Shown: piece after piece, positions 33,395-46,876 of the stretch
Layout: each line of letters starts with the position of its first letter
How positions within the stretch are numbered: position 1 is the stretch's first letter
Assembly: GCA_021229015.1 (NCBI GenBank)
Contig: CM037783.1
Span: 59,929,746 to 59,993,745 of the forward strand
Direction: 5' to 3'
DNA length: 64,000 nucleotides
DNA from: Solen grandis
Lineage: Eukaryota > Mollusca > Bivalvia > Adapedonta > Solenidae
The notes under the pieces: generated by a model
Databases searched by the model: none
The model's input: only the letters and a program-made list of their open reading frames with translations
What the model was told of the DNA's origin: nothing
Made by a program: the position numbers and the translations under genes

Positions 33395-33621
33395 ACTTGA
33401 CTTGACTTGGCTTGACTATTTGAGTTTACCGCAGCTTCGACAGTATTTCAGTCATATAGCGACGTCCAGCTAATTACAGGTGGAGGAATACCCCGAATGC
33501 ACGGAGGCATCCGGGTAGAACCACCGACCTACCGGAAGCCAACTGGAAGGCTTCCTCACATGAAAATCCGAATGACTCTGCTTGGATTCGAACCCACGCG
33601 GTGAGGGCTGAGTGAGTGTTA
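33395..33621 (-). mobile_element. SINE family A, head-truncated
   Basis: Tail repeat CTTGACTTGACTTGGCTTGAC, then the standard middle. The sequence stops in the tRNA-like head after the box B region (TTCGAACCCACGCGGTGAGG). Confidence 0.85.
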
Positions 33622-35431
33622 ACTATTAAAGCTTCCAAAAATTACACATTCCAATACAGTAGCAATGAATACATTTGAACTCTTGCCTCTCTAGAAAGAC
33701 AAAGGATCAAAATCAAGACATAAGTATCACATCTTTTCACAAGCCTTTGGGAAAGTTCTTATTCTTTGTAGTTATTGATATCATTGTCTTCATGACACGA
33801 CAATAACGGTCGGATTTTCACGTGCTTATTGATACGAAAGTCTTCAATATCTAACTCAAATCATAGCTACATGTACTAAGCTTATCTAATTGATATTATT
33901 TCCATGTATTTTATGCGGTTTGTTTAATAAATGAATTATATTTGTTCATGTCTACTGCTTATATTAAACACGTCGACATTATGTCATTGATAAATCTGTG
34001 ATAATAAGATTTTTACATTGATGACCTATTCAAAAATTAATTTACCCAGAAGATCTGCAGCTCGTCAAGCCTTCTTTCACTTAAGACACACACAACTTCA
34101 GTGCCTTCATTGCTTTGATTTTATCTTATTTCAGAAAAAAACACTTCATTCTTATTCTGTATATGTTCCTTCATATGCAGAGTTGCATATTTGTTATACT
34201 ATCCTTACTCTTATTAATACATGTCTTTCAAGATACTGTTTGTGGACTCCCTTAAAAAGTTTTATATCCAGTTTACACAGTTTAAAGAGAATGTATCCAA
34301 TATATGTCATATTTGGTTAATGTTTTCCAAAATGTGTTCTCCCTGACTTGACATGACGCATAGCTCATGTACAAGATTTTTTTTTCAATGTTTTCTTTCT
34401 CTTATGTAGGAATACCAACATACTTGCGAATTAAGCATTGTTCATTGATAGGCTACATGTATTTTACCTTATATTTGTTACATAAATAAATAGTTCCCAT
34501 ATTTAATCTTGCATATGCTACATGTATTTTACCTTATATTTGTTACATTAACAGATATTTCCCATGTTATCATGCATATGCCATATGGATTTACAATACA
34601 CCACTTTGAACAAATGCAAAATCAGAGTAGGATTATTTATAACTTTGACAGCCGCAGATGCTAAACTTTTTCACATATCACAAACAAAAAACTCCCTTTA
34701 AACTTAATCTTGGAAATTCGTTTTTGCCTGCTCTCTATCACATGCCATATACCTTAAAGGAGATCGAATCAGCGCCAAGTTTGTGATTGTACGTATGTGT
34801 TTATTGTAAGGTACATAATAAAATATCCTGCTAAATTATTCATACACGGTTACATAATTCTCTTCGCCTTTTCTGTAGTAGATCTATCAGAAAGATTATA
34901 CAGTCGACCAATTTACACATGAAATGTTCGATTTTCAGTCTAGAGAATGCATATTATTAAGCACTAGACATGTATGCCCATGTTTGGCAAAACATAATGA
35001 GACTATAAAACACTATTGAATGAGGTTTGTGGTATGCGCAAATACATATGAGTCGTAGTATTAGCATATATTGCACAATGTATAGGAATTTGATGGATAT
35101 TGTGTTGATTTGATCAGTATTATGGTATTCATATAAATCTAGTTATTTAGTTGGTAATGTTAGTGCAAATGCGTTTTAGAGATGCGTCAAATTAGATAGA
35201 CCAAATAATGATTAGTATGCGTATGTCATATAAATTTACCAATTAAATGTTATTTGATTCATCGAAATTGTTATTCTTATGTACATCACAGTATTTACTT
35301 TAATTGATCCTTTGCACCAATATGATTTCTTTATCAGTGAATTGTGATCCCTCTGGGGCCGCAAAAATTTAGCGTTTAATCTTACACCTTAATTCTTAAG
35401 AAAATCTCTTATGACCAGATATACTTTATGC
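33622..35431. other. Intergenic, two-unit 65-bp repeat only
   Basis: TACATGTATTTTACCTTATA begins two units at about 34,453 and 34,518. A 100-codon ORF at 34,018-34,320 has no recognisable domain and is probably chance. Confidence 0.5.
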
Positions 35432-36548
35432 TCGATTGAGTTATTATGGCTGAGCTCGGTCAATTAGGTCAGGAGTTAGTGTCCCTCTTTGTCGTACAAA
35501 AATAGCGATTTACACTTTGTACACCTCATTTCTTTAGCAATCATCTTCAAACTTATGACAATGTTATGACTGTTTAATGTCTCGATTGAGTTTATATGCT
35601 GAGATCGGTCAATTAGGTCAGGAGTTATGCCCCTTTTAATATAAAAATGCCAGATTTCTCTTTGTTTACATTCTAGCATCTTCATCTTTTGAGCAAACAT
35701 CTTCAAACTTTATGGCAATGTTTATGACTGTTATGTCTCGATTGAGTTTGAATATGACTGAGATCGGTCAATTAGGTCAGGAGTTAAGCCCCTTTTAATA
35801 TAAAAAATGCCAGATTTCTCTTTGTTTACACTCTAGCATCTTCATCTTTTGAGCAAACATCTTCAAACTTAATGACAATGCTTATGACTATAATGTCTCG
35901 ATTGAGTTCGAATATGGCTGAGATTAGTTAATTAGGTCAAGAGTTTTGCCCCTTTTAATAAAAAAAATGCATGATTTCACTTTCTTTACACTTTAGCATC
36001 TTCATCTTTTGAGCAATCATCTTCAAACATAATGACAATGTTTATGACCATGATGTCTCGCTTGAGCTCGATTAAAGCTGAGATCGGTTCATAAGGTCAG
36101 GAGTTATGCTCCTTTTACTATCAAAATATGCCAGATTTCACTTTGTTTACACTCTAGCATCTTCATCTTTTGAGCAATCATCTTCAAACTTTATGACATT
36201 GTTTATGGCAATAATGTCTTAATTGAGTTCAATTGTGGCTGAGATTGGCCAATTAGGTCAGGAGTTATGCCCCTTTAAATATAAAAAATGTCTGATTTTA
36301 CTTTGTTTACTTTCTAACATCTTCATTTTTTTAAACAAATCATTTTTAAACTTTAAGTCAATATTTATTACCATAATTTCCCAATCAAGTTCAATTATAA
36401 CTGATATTGGCTGTTTAATTTAGGAGTTATGCCCCTTTCACAATAAAAAAAAAGCCAAATTTCACTTTGTTTACACTCTAGCATCTTTATTTCTTAAGCA
36501 ATCTTTTTTCTCAGGTGAGCGATAAAGGGCCATCTTAGCCCTCTTAGT
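35432..36548 (+). mobile_element. Seven units of the 160-bp tandem repeat with a mutated Helitron-like end
   Basis: Units begin with TCGATTGAG-type sequence near 35,432, 35,582, 35,738, 35,898, 36,058, 36,218 and 36,381 (period 150-163 bp). The array ends with CAGGTGAGCGATAAAGGGCC and a decayed hairpin AGGGCCATCTTAGCCCT (36,526-36,542), then CTTAGTT. This is the longest array of this unit in the window. The 5' terminus is not visible. Confidence 0.7.
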
Positions 36549-37249
36549 TCTAATGTTATCTTACACATGCAACATAATTAGTTTGTATCAATTTATTGCT
36601 GTTTTATCCATAAACTGTCCTATTTATATACATGTATATTATTCGTCTACATTATGTAAACTTGTTATTGACCGCAGATTTATACTATATTTGCCACTAT
36701 TGTGGATGTATCGTGTCAGGTTCCTCTTTGTGTAGTATACGTCACCAGAATTACTTTTTGCCGTAACATGTTGTCGGTGGGCCGTTAAACCCAACAAACA
36801 ATTATGTTGTTGCTGTGCTGGGGACGACACTGTTTCAGCCGTGATTAACCTGCTACTTATTTAGTTAGTATGTGATAATATTATCGCATTTAACACGTAT
36901 AATAACGCTTTTCCGTATATCTCAGATTTGCTAGACGAGAATGTCCTTGTTATTCATTAATGCGATTCTGGAACAGGCCAAATCTAACACCTAATTAATT
37001 CAATTTATCTCGGACATTAAAATGCAAGAATGTAGCCATATTGCATGTCTAAAAAAATCGATATATCCCGGTTGTTTTCATATCATGATATTAAATAAAA
37101 GAATATATCGATTGCGACTGGCCATATAAAATATTTATACGGCGAATGATTATGGCAATCGAGTGACGTAGTCAGGAGCCATCCGGTTAGCGCTATAAGG
37201 CAGTAGGGAGAATTTGGACTCAGCGATTCATAATCTCTCAACGATACAT
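36549..37249. other. Intergenic, no feature seen
   Basis: No repeat or credible ORF recognised. Confidence 0.5.
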
Positions 37250-37668
37250 GGACTAAGACCCCAATTAATTTTACTATATGTTCTATATAAGCATATATAC
37301 AAATGACAATTTCTGTAAGGAAATTGACACCCAAACTTACCCTCATTATTTGAACATGGGATAACCTGGCTACTTTTTTACCTATTTATGGCCACATAAC
37401 ATATGTATGAATTTAGTGCACAGGTCGACACCAAATTTCTCAAAAATTCCCCTCTCAGTAATCCTCAACTTTAAAGGTTGTTGTGCAATAAGGCATCCAA
37501 ATTGGGCATTTTATGACTATTTTAACTGTGTTCTATATGATTAAATCATTTATTGCATGTCTTTCAGTCAAAAAATCACCATTTAGCAGCTTAAATAGGG
37601 TCACTATTTTCTGTGTAGGCACCTCCGGATGCAGGGTAACCAAGGTCAGGTAACTGTGGTCTTAGTCC
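37250..37668. mobile_element. MITE, same family as 15,903-16,365
   Basis: The left end GGACTAAGACCCCAATTA and right end (reverse complement) GGACTAAGACCACAGTTA differ at two positions. The body follows the other copy with small deletions. Confidence 0.8.
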
Positions 37669-38170
37669 TATTAAGTACAAAAAGGTGATGCACAATGTAT
37701 ACTGAGCCATTTCATGAATTTTTAGCAAAATATTTTATCAATTTATCAAAATACATGTACAGTGTTTTATGTAAGACAGGTGTATACCCAAAATAACTGC
37801 TGATATAAATGCAGTTTAGCTTACATGGCCAACACTGAAACTTCTTTATTTATAGGAATTTTGCAATGAAATAAAAAAAAATGTGTGATCTATAAACCTA
37901 TCTGCATTAGAAAATGTAAAAAAAAAATAAAACCGTATTTTTTACTCAATAAAACTGTTACTATTATAGTAACATTTTAAGATTTTTTTTTTAAATTAAA
38001 ACAACAACAACAAAAATAAAGAAAAAAATCTAACCCTGTCAAATTTTTATTCATTTAAAAGAATACACTTTTGTCTTTAAATGAGACAAAGTTGACCATT
38101 CCCAGTCAGCATCCCTGGAAGATGTCTGCATTCTCTGGAGACCATTCTCGGTATGTTTAGGTTTGATTTT
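37669..38170. other. AT-rich spacer
   Basis: Contains poly-A and poly-T runs and a CAACAACAAC tract at 38,001-38,012. No feature. Confidence 0.5.
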
Positions 38171-38988
38171 CACAAAAATCCTCATAAAATATCAACATTT
38201 AAGCAAAAATAACTTACATCAACATAATGAGAGGTGACATGGCCGTACAAGTAAAAACTGGCCATATTCTATAGAGCAAGGGCTAAAAACTGAATATGGA
38301 CACCTACAGCATACATTCTGATTGCAGCAGAGAGGTCTTTGAGACTGAGGACCAATCTGTAAGGCGAAGAAAGTCCACTCCTAAAACAGCACAGGCGCCT
38401 TCGGCCAACATGGACCCACACTGAGGCATCTAATAAGAAACAGCAGAACGCAGCATTAACTTAGGGCATAAGACTGCAACGGCCTATGATGACGCATATC
38501 ATGTTTATAATCAAGAGTTAGTCAGCTGTGATTAGCCTGGTTTAGGGGTGGAAAGGAGAAAAAAGGCATCTGTTGTCTTGAAATGCACTAACTGCAACTA
38601 TATCTCACATTGAATCTCACCTGACAAGCTGTACCACAAGGCTCAAACTCCTAACCATGAGTAAATCACCGCAGCATGGTCATGGACTGGCAGAAGGGTC
38701 AAATGACGCTTAAATGGGTGACAGGGAATGCCGGTACATATTAACTAAAATAGACATCTGACATTTGGCTAAAAGTTGCAAGCAGAAAGCAGCTTATAGA
38801 ATAGGAAAGGCCATCCAGGACCTGAATAATGAAGAAATGGCTGCCAACCAAAGTACCCAGAGTATAAGAAATCATAAAGCTTGAGAGCAGGCTACAAAAA
38901 AAGACCACTGGTTAAAAAGATCTTTATCGAGGGGAGATAATCATTCCTAGGTACAAGAAATAATATCATGAGTTACCTCCCTTTTGCT

Positions 38989-39032
<44 letters not shown>

Positions 39033-39365
39033 TAATATATTATATATATATATATATATATAAAAGAGCAAATTTAGGTTTTTAACAAGACAGTAATGTG
39101 GTGAATTCTGATGAACTGCATTCCTAGAGTAAAAAAGGAATACTACATTTTAACAAATGGCAGCTCTTGCTTTCCTACGTGAAATGCTGAAATGTTACAG
39201 GTTTTTTTCATTTTACAATGAATGAGCCTTTTAATTACAGCTACCGGCTCTCATGATGCAGAAATAATATGTACACATTTCTTAAAAACAATCCACTTTC
39301 AATTAAGCGGCATGGTCCGTGCTTAAAATATGTTGTTTTTTTATTTTTCAGAGAGAGAGGGGGGG
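38171..39365. repeat. Dispersed segment, copy B (pairs with 13,789-15,000)
   Basis: Same order as copy A, with stops and indels in the reading frames kept in A, so this copy looks more decayed. It contains a poly-A then TA tract at 38,989-39,062 and ends in a short GA/G tract (39,350-39,381). It lies 503 bp from a complete MITE of the family that bounds copy A. Confidence 0.65.
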
Positions 39366-39710
39366 GGGAGAGAGAGAGAGATAGAAAATAAAAAAAATAT
39401 ATATCAATAATATTTGCACATATGATGTAAAACATTATTATAAAGCTACTGGTTACATTTCATACCTAAACGACCTGTAATAAAATGGGTGGAGCTATAG
39501 AACCTTGGACGGCGTATGGATTACTACATGGCGCTTTTTTAGTACGACCAATTTCTGCTGGTCCCCGGTTTCCGCTTCCGTTAATATTCATTCGTTTAAC
39601 TGCATTCGTCTTAATGCTTACTGCTAAGAGACTAGCTACAGGACATTGAATTTACAAGTAATGCATAAAATACATTACAAACGTACATAATGTAATTTAC
39701 TAACTTACGT
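39366..39710. other. Intergenic, no feature seen
   Basis: No repeat or ORF recognised. Confidence 0.4.
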
Positions 39711-40033
39711 AGATGCGCATTAAAGATGTATACATAGACTTATAAGTAGTGAGAAGAAACAACTCAATAACGCAAATGAAATAGTCAATAGAAAGCATAA
39801 CCTTTGCATGTATACGCAGGCACTTCTCATTTAGATGAATGCGTTTGTCAGTTCCAGCAATTTATCAACTTACTTTGATGCAACTTAAAGCTGTATAAAT
39901 AGACTCACAAGCCGTGAGGAGAAACAACTTAATAACACAAATGAAATAGTCAATAGAAAGCATAACCTTTGCATGTATACGCAAGCACTTCTCATTTAGA
40001 TGAATGCATGTGTAAGTTACATCAACCGATTAT
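39711..40033. repeat. Tandem duplication, two units of about 164 bp
   Basis: Units 39,711-39,874 and 39,875-40,033 share long identical runs such as AAATGAAATAGTCAATAGAA and CCTTTGCATGTATACGCA. Confidence 0.85.
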
Positions 40034-41898
40034 TTACATAAATTCCCTTCCATTCGCCTCTCTGTAGTATCATGCCATTAGACAAGTGACATGATACACT
40101 GTCAAGTTATATTTCCTGGTACTTGGCTAACTGTTCCCTTTATCTAGAGCACTAAATACAGGAATCACATTTAAATATTTGGTACCAAACTTTTAAGGGG
40201 CAAACTAGCATTTATTGCATGAAATTGTGATCATAGTTGATCAAGTGATAGTGGGAACTTTATAGTAAATGCAAGCCTTTATAGACTTAAAGCAAAAGAA
40301 CCTATTACTCCATGTCAATGGATGCTTCCATCTGAACTGAAGTCTTATTAAGCTTTTAATGGATCATGATTATAATTTAATGATGGATGGATTACCTTAA
40401 AGGTTATCCACCTTGCTATTATATATTTTAATTATCCTACAAATGCAGTTATAACTAAATTGTTTCTAGGTAGGAAGATAAAAACACTGCAATGACAATG
40501 GTTTCTAGATTCTAGCAAGAAATGTTTGTTTACATAAAATCTTGAATCTTGATTACCACACGTCTGAACTCGGAATTTCAAGCTTCTGAAAACCTGGCGA
40601 CATTTTCATAAGTTTTAGGTTATATCAATGTTTACTTTCAAAACCCGGAAGTACAAAAAGTGTCAAAGGTAAGATAGTAAACCCTGCGGCAAAATTCATT
40701 CATTATTAATCAACAGGAATCATCGGTGATCGGTTTCCTTTTTTTTTTCAAGTCAAGTCAAAAACACTTAATTTTCTCACTAATTCATCTACATGTTCAC
40801 GAAAATATGAAAGTACATTTCACGACACTTGTTGACTATGTTTGAAACTGATACAGTGTTGACATACTGCAGTATCACGCCGCAACCATTTTCCAGACAC
40901 CAGGAAAACCAGTGCCTTTTGTTCAAGACTTTGGTATCGAAACCACAATTTCCCGCTCCCGAGGTGAGCGCTCTATTGGAAAAGGTACATGCAAGTTTTG
41001 CTACAATTAAAAATGTAAAGTGTCATTCGGACAATCATTAACTTTGTCTTGAGCATAAAGTTGCAGATATATATATAATTCTTATTGTTTTGTGTATTTT
41101 TTTTTCAATTTAAACTCACTTGGGTTTTACTGTAATATATTTAATAAATTTAATAAATAATAAATTGCCAATTTATTTTTCAGGAAACCAACACTTCACC
41201 AACATTCACGAGGGAGAGTAGAACATTATTTTTGGAAGTTCTACCGATCATCTGTGAACGAGCTGTTCAAAATTCTATGAAATAATCACAACATGTACTT
41301 TAATTTTCTTTCATAGAGTATCACTCTGCTGCACTTGTTTGTTGTCAATGCAGGTTCTGACTTAGCGTGTGATCTCTATATTTGCAGAAGTAATACTTGT
41401 GATATACGAAGACATGTGACAGGTGTTCAGCTCTCCAACGGCGACGCCAACGCATGTACCTGTGTTCTGTTTTTGTATTAATATTTTTAACGGTGTTTTT
41501 TTTTGGCCTTGTGTATGTCAATGTCTTGTCAAACGTCTGTAATTGTCACGTCTATTGTAATTATTATGTCCATGTTGATTGTTTATATCAGTAATATTGT
41601 ATCAATGAACTATTCCCTCCTTAGTAGTTAAATATATTTAGTTTAAAATTCATCATCATCATTCATCTCACGGCCTTTGCTTTGCATGCTCCATCACAAT
41701 ATGTAGAGTTTATTGTTGGTAACCTCTCACCTTTGCACTGGGGCGCCTGCGCACTTTGTTTCTATCGTAAATGGCGAAAACCGTACGCTTACCTTTGTCT
41801 GTTTTATTTATTTGATAAAACCCCCAATCTGTGTGCTTGCAGGTAATTATTTGCTTTGCTATGTGTGCCATGTCATTCATTCATCATTTCATACATTT
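40034..41898. other. Intergenic, no gene recognised
   Basis: A lone half of the inverted repeat from 7,259 lies at 40,361-40,400. A piece around 40,855-40,875 (CATACTGCAGTATCACGCCG) resembles SINE family B at 58,250. The 70-codon ORF at 40,829-41,041 is unrecognised. Confidence 0.5.
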
Positions 41899-41998
41899 NN
41901 NNNNNNNNNNNNNNNNNNNNNNNNNNNNNNNNNNNNNNNNNNNNNNNNNNNNNNNNNNNNNNNNNNNNNNNNNNNNNNNNNNNNNNNNNNNNNNNNNN
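41899..41998. other. Assembly gap, 100 N
   Basis: Exactly 100 N, the usual placeholder for a gap of unknown size. It separates the two duplication copies and hides the 5' part of the LINE. Confidence 0.99.
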
Positions 41999-44598
41999 CG
42001 ACATTAGCCAAGCTATTTCAAAATGTAAACATAATAAGGCCACATCCCAATTTGATAAAATTTTGAATGAGTACATAAAGACCATTATGTTGCCTACCTA
42101 CCATAAATTATTCAATAAAATATTTGATACTGGCATTCTACCTGATGTTTGGTTAACTGGAACAATTCAACCAATCTATAAAAACAAAGGTTCTCAGCTA
42201 GATCCAAGTAATTATAGGCCAGTCACAATACTAAGTTGTTTAGGTAAAGTTTTTACAGCCATACTAAACAAACGAATTAACGACTTTCTATCATCAAATA
42301 ACTTACTTTGTGAAAACCAGGTAGGATTCAGGGAAAAAATACTCTACTATGGATCATATATTCACACTTCATTACCAAATTGAGAAACTTAGATTACAAA
42401 AAAAAAAAAAAAAAATGTTCAGCATTTGATTCCGTGTGGAGAGCTGCATTATGGACTAAACTGTTTAAAATCGGGATTAGAGGAAAAGTGTGTAAGGTTA
42501 TCCAAAATATGTATTCTGATATAAAATCCTGTGTTTTTAACAAAGGTCAAATTTCTGAAATGTTTCATAGTAACTGTGGCGTTAGACAAGGCCAAAATCT
42601 CTCCCCCATATTATTTTCAATCTACCTGAATGACTTGGATGATTTTTAGTACCAGTAATGAAGGAATAAATATTAGCATTAATGAAAACAATACTCATGC
42701 CTATCTTAAACTGCTAATTCTGCTTTATGCTGATGATACATTACTATTTGCTGACGATGATATTACATTTCAGGATAGTCTAAATATATTTAATGAAAAC
42801 TGTCAAAATTGGAAACTGAATATTAATTACAGTAAAACAAAAGTTATAGTCTTTGGTACAAACAGGCCTAAAAAATCAATTTTTACATTAATGGAAAGCT
42901 CATTGAAACAGTCAATGATTACAAATACCTTGGGGTTTATTTTTCAGCATCTGGTGAATTTCTTTCATGTAGAAATCATGTAGTGGTACAAGCAAAAAAA
43001 AACGCTTTGCAACAGCTCTTTGTTAAAATTGATAATCTAAACCTACCTTTGTATATCCAAATCAAATTATTCGATCACACAATTTTACCAATATTAACAT
43101 ATGGGAGTGAAATATCTGGCTTTGAACATTTAGATATGTTAGAACAAGTGCAGTGTGATTTTTTAAGAAGAATTTTTAAGTGAAAGAAAAGTATCCCTTG
43201 ATACATGCTATAAGGGGATTTTGGGTGTTGCCCCATTTATATACAAATTAAGTCTAAAATGATAGGATTCTGGTCAAAGCTTATTTAAGCAAATCCCTCA
43301 AAAAATTCTCATCAATGTTATAAGAGCATGCTCAATGATTATAAAAGTTATAAATGGATGCTATGCATCGAGAATATATTGAACACACCGGGTACTCTAC
43401 TTACTGGCTTAACCAATCTGGATCACAACTTGCTAACCTGCATAAATCAATAAAACTCCTATTTGATCAATTTAATCAGGAATGGTTTTCAAAACTTTCA
43501 GAATCTAATAAAAGTATTTCATATAGTTATCTTAAGACAAATCTAGAATTTGAACCTTATTTAAACATCTTACCGACAGCTTTAAGAATCCCTTTACTCC
43601 ATTTTAGAACTGGTAATCATAGCTTTCCTATCGAAGTTGGACGCTGGAAACAACAATTCATAACAAACTCAGACCGAAAATGCTTACTATGTAGTTCGAA
43701 AGAACTAGGGGACGAACTACACTATTTGCTATCAAGCCAATATTTCAGTTATAAACGACAACTTATACCAGCAAAATATCTAATAAGACCAGATATTCAT
43801 AAATTTAAAGAACTGCTATCTACTGATCAAAACAAATTTAACAAAATATAAGTTTATTTGTTAGACATTTAATGAAGTACTTTAAATAAGTGAACAACAG
43901 AAACCTGGAGGCACAAGCATACAGAGAGAGGGGTGGGGGGGGGGGCGAGATAGAGAATTAGTAAATATACCATATTGACTTTTAATCCTCATTCCTTACT
44001 ATGTCTACATTGTTAACTAATTCGACTCGTTTTGCACGTGAACAAACAAGTTTGTCCTGTGCCGCAAATTTTTCCAAGAGCACGTGGACGGAATGTTGTA
44101 TCTGGTTATTAAGGCTATTTTTAACTGAACTAAAATGTACATTTTTTCTATTTTTCTTTCTCTGTCTTTTGTGAATGTGACATTTATTTTTCTTCATTCA
44201 TTTATCAGTATAGATCTACATTTTTTTCTTTCTCAAACTTTTATATTGCTTATGATGGAAATGTTAACTATCGTATTATTTTGAAATGTACAGAACACAT
44301 ATACTAATGGAATCATGTCATTGTTGTTGATTGTGTTTAGAGAGAGGATGAGAGAGAGGGATTCAAAAACTGACATAAGCAATCGATAAATCGCGTAAAT
44401 ATGATATTTTTTTTTACTTTTTTTTTATTCTATTCTAAATAATATTAATTTAACCTTTAATCCACTATCCCCACTGATCATCACTCACCGTTGATAATTG
44501 TATAACCGTATTCATTATTTTATGTTCAATCCACATGTTGTTACATCTTGTAATCTGTAGTTGCAAATAAAAGATATGTTCTGTTCTGTTCTGTTCTG
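41999..44598 (+). pseudogene. Decayed LINE retrotransposon, reverse transcriptase and 3' end
   Basis: After the gap, broken frames encode RT blocks in order: N-Y-R-P-V-T-I-L-S near 42,210, F-D-S-V-W-R near 42,426, G-V-R-Q-G-Q-N-L-S-P-I-L-F near 42,580, the catalytic-type L-L-Y-A-D-D-T-L-L-F-A near 42,722, and L-T-Y-G-S-E near 43,095. A C-terminal zinc-knuckle-like C-L-L-C...H region lies near 43,680. Frameshifts or stops occur at about 42,380, 42,648, 42,900 and 43,181. An 18-A run at 42,397 replaces part of the sequence before F-D-S. The 3' end has AATAAA and TTCTG repeats (44,575-44,597). The style suggests the Jockey/CR1-like side of LINEs, tentative. Not functional. Confidence 0.88.
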
Positions 44599-45750
44599 AG
44601 CCGAAAGTCGATAACCAATAATTGAATGCACTTTGATAAACTTAAATAAAGAAATGCGGCATTTCTGTTCTCTAAGCGCTATCAGAGCTTTGATTTGTAT
44701 TCATGTAGTTACTTATCTACAACAGACTCTATTTATAGATTGAAGTAATTATGCAATTTTCCTGCACAGGTCAGAGGCTCCGAACTTATTTCGGATAGTA
44801 GATATACAGGTTTCGGTCATTTTTTAGTGTAAGAAATAACCCTTGGAGATATCTGAGGTCGATAGCTTGAATGTGATTATTAGTATGTTACGCGGAATGT
44901 GTAGGTGCGATGATCCTAGAGAGGAATTTTAGATATGCAGATTCATTCTGACTGGTTTTGAGGCTTTCTTTGCAATGGGGAAACCCCATTTTGTGTGGAT
45001 TTTAGAGGAGACAGCATCCCTGAGAAAAACTTGATCTTAATTTGAAGATCACAATCTGATAATGATATCTGTGAAATCATATCTCAATATGTGGTTTCAT
45101 AACAAGGATATTAATGTTTTAATACGCAAATTCGCGGCACTGAGCGGGCTTATTGGCGACGCCATTTTAATAACTTCCCCTGTTAGAGAGTAACACGCCA
45201 CACATTATTTGGAATATCTCGGCAATTCATGGGCCAGAGATAACAGAGATGACACTATTGAATAACTTTCAATGAAGTATATAGTCGTTATAAAATATTT
45301 TTAAGAAATATGGGTATAAATACTGCTCATGTAAAGCATATGTTTGGAAGATATGTCGTATCTTTAATAAAATTTTACTGCAAAAGAAAAGCGTAATGTA
45401 GATATCAAATACACACATATACGTTGACAGCCATTACGATAAAAAATAATTGCGTTGTTTGTTTGTTTTTTGTTGTTGTTGTTGTTGCTGCTGCTGTTTT
45501 GTTGTTGTTGTTTTTTTCTACCTGTCATTTTTATAAATGTGAACTATTCAAGATACCGTGGTTACTGACAAGTAATGTAATTATTAATCTGATTAGATAA
45601 AAAATGTCCTGGGCAGTCTAAAGTGACCGACACTATGTTACATAATATCGCTCAACAGGGTCATAAACCACGGTCATGAAAGTAACACAGCATGCGACTA
45701 AGTCACCATGACAACAGACATTTGTCGAGCGAATTCATATTTACCAGTCA

Positions 45751-45952
45751 GATATATGTGTTGTTGTTGTTGTATTGGGGTTTACCGTCGCTGCGATAGT
45801 ATTTCAATCATATAGCGACGTCCAGCTAATTACAGGTGGAGGAAGACCCCGAGTACACAGAGGTACCCGGATAGAACCACCGACCTACCGCAAGCCAACT
45901 GGAAGGCTTCCTCACATGAAAAATCCGAAGTCCATACCGGGAAGATATATGT
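45751..45952 (-). mobile_element. SINE family A insertion with 10-bp target duplication, copy 2 only
   Basis: GATATATGTG flanks the insert at 45,751-45,760 and 45,943-45,952 and occurs once at the empty site in copy 1 (3,144-3,153). The insert has a TTGTTG tail (CAACAA on its own strand) and is truncated before the tRNA-like head. The 61-codon ORF through it is not a gene. Confidence 0.93.
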
Positions 45953-46657
45953 GTAGCTAGTAGAAATATAATGATGACTGATAAAATAAGAAAATGCATG
46001 GGAAAATCGTGGGTGACTTTTATAATTCGGTTACATGAAGTACAGAAAGGCGAAATACGTTTATTGATATCATATTGATGTATTTAGCGGTGATGATGAT
46101 TTTGATAAAGAACAGTATTTGAGTACTCAATACGACGGTCTCCTAAGATTCCCTGCAACAAATTGGGTATCGGTGTATAACATGCTTCACTAATTAGTTG
46201 CTGTGTGTCGTATACATCATAATGTAAAAAATGTTTTCCACTCTGTTTTGATATACTACGTTTCACTTTCACCACATACATAGGCAGCAGGTTGGTGAAC
46301 ACTATTCAACTCACTTACCCGGGCATGACGATATTTCGTAATGCAGACGTGCTCATCGTGATAAATACTCATTCTGGTAAAGTTGTATTTTGCTCTTTTT
46401 GTGACAATAAATATTTTGACTTGTAATTTTCTCTCCAGTATTTCACAGTTATTGTTATTAAATGCAATTAAACATCTCCCATACAACATGCCGCACTTTA
46501 ATCTGTTTCATATAAGTGGATAATTACTGTAAGCGTTTGCGTAGTTTTAGTTTTAACTGTGAGAACGCGCTAACTGGATTGCGTGTCAAGAAAATAGTCA
46601 AATGAATAATGAGAATTAGCTTGATCACTTAATCTTGAGGTATATATATCAGTTTCG

Positions 46658-46876
46658 ATGGAGGTAGTAAAAAGGAAAGTTCCCTGCAATTTTGAACCAG
46701 AATATATGGAAGAAGAGTATCAACTTCTTCAAGACAACTACGATAATGAGCAGGAATTTGTGTGCATGGATGATTTTTCTCAGTGTGTGAATTGTATCAA
46801 AATGCCATCCAGTGTGGAAAATTCAATTCAGTTGATTAAGTTGTTGAGAATTAAGATGGACTCACGTACAATATAG
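46658..46876 (+). CDS. Weak small ORF, 72 codons, unrecognised (partner of 3,844)
   Basis: Partner of the 60-codon ORF in copy 1, extended by 12 codons because its stop is replaced by Lys. No domain recognised. Differences between the copies are mostly amino-acid changing, so coding status is doubtful. Confidence 0.15.
   Translation: MEVVKRKVPCNFEPEYMEEEYQLLQDNYDNEQEFVCMDDFSQCVNCIKMPSSVENSIQLIKLLRIKMDSRTI

Noticed and set aside
41713..42383. ORFs running through the N gap
   Set aside because: Translation through N is meaningless; the part after 42,000 is LINE reverse transcriptase.
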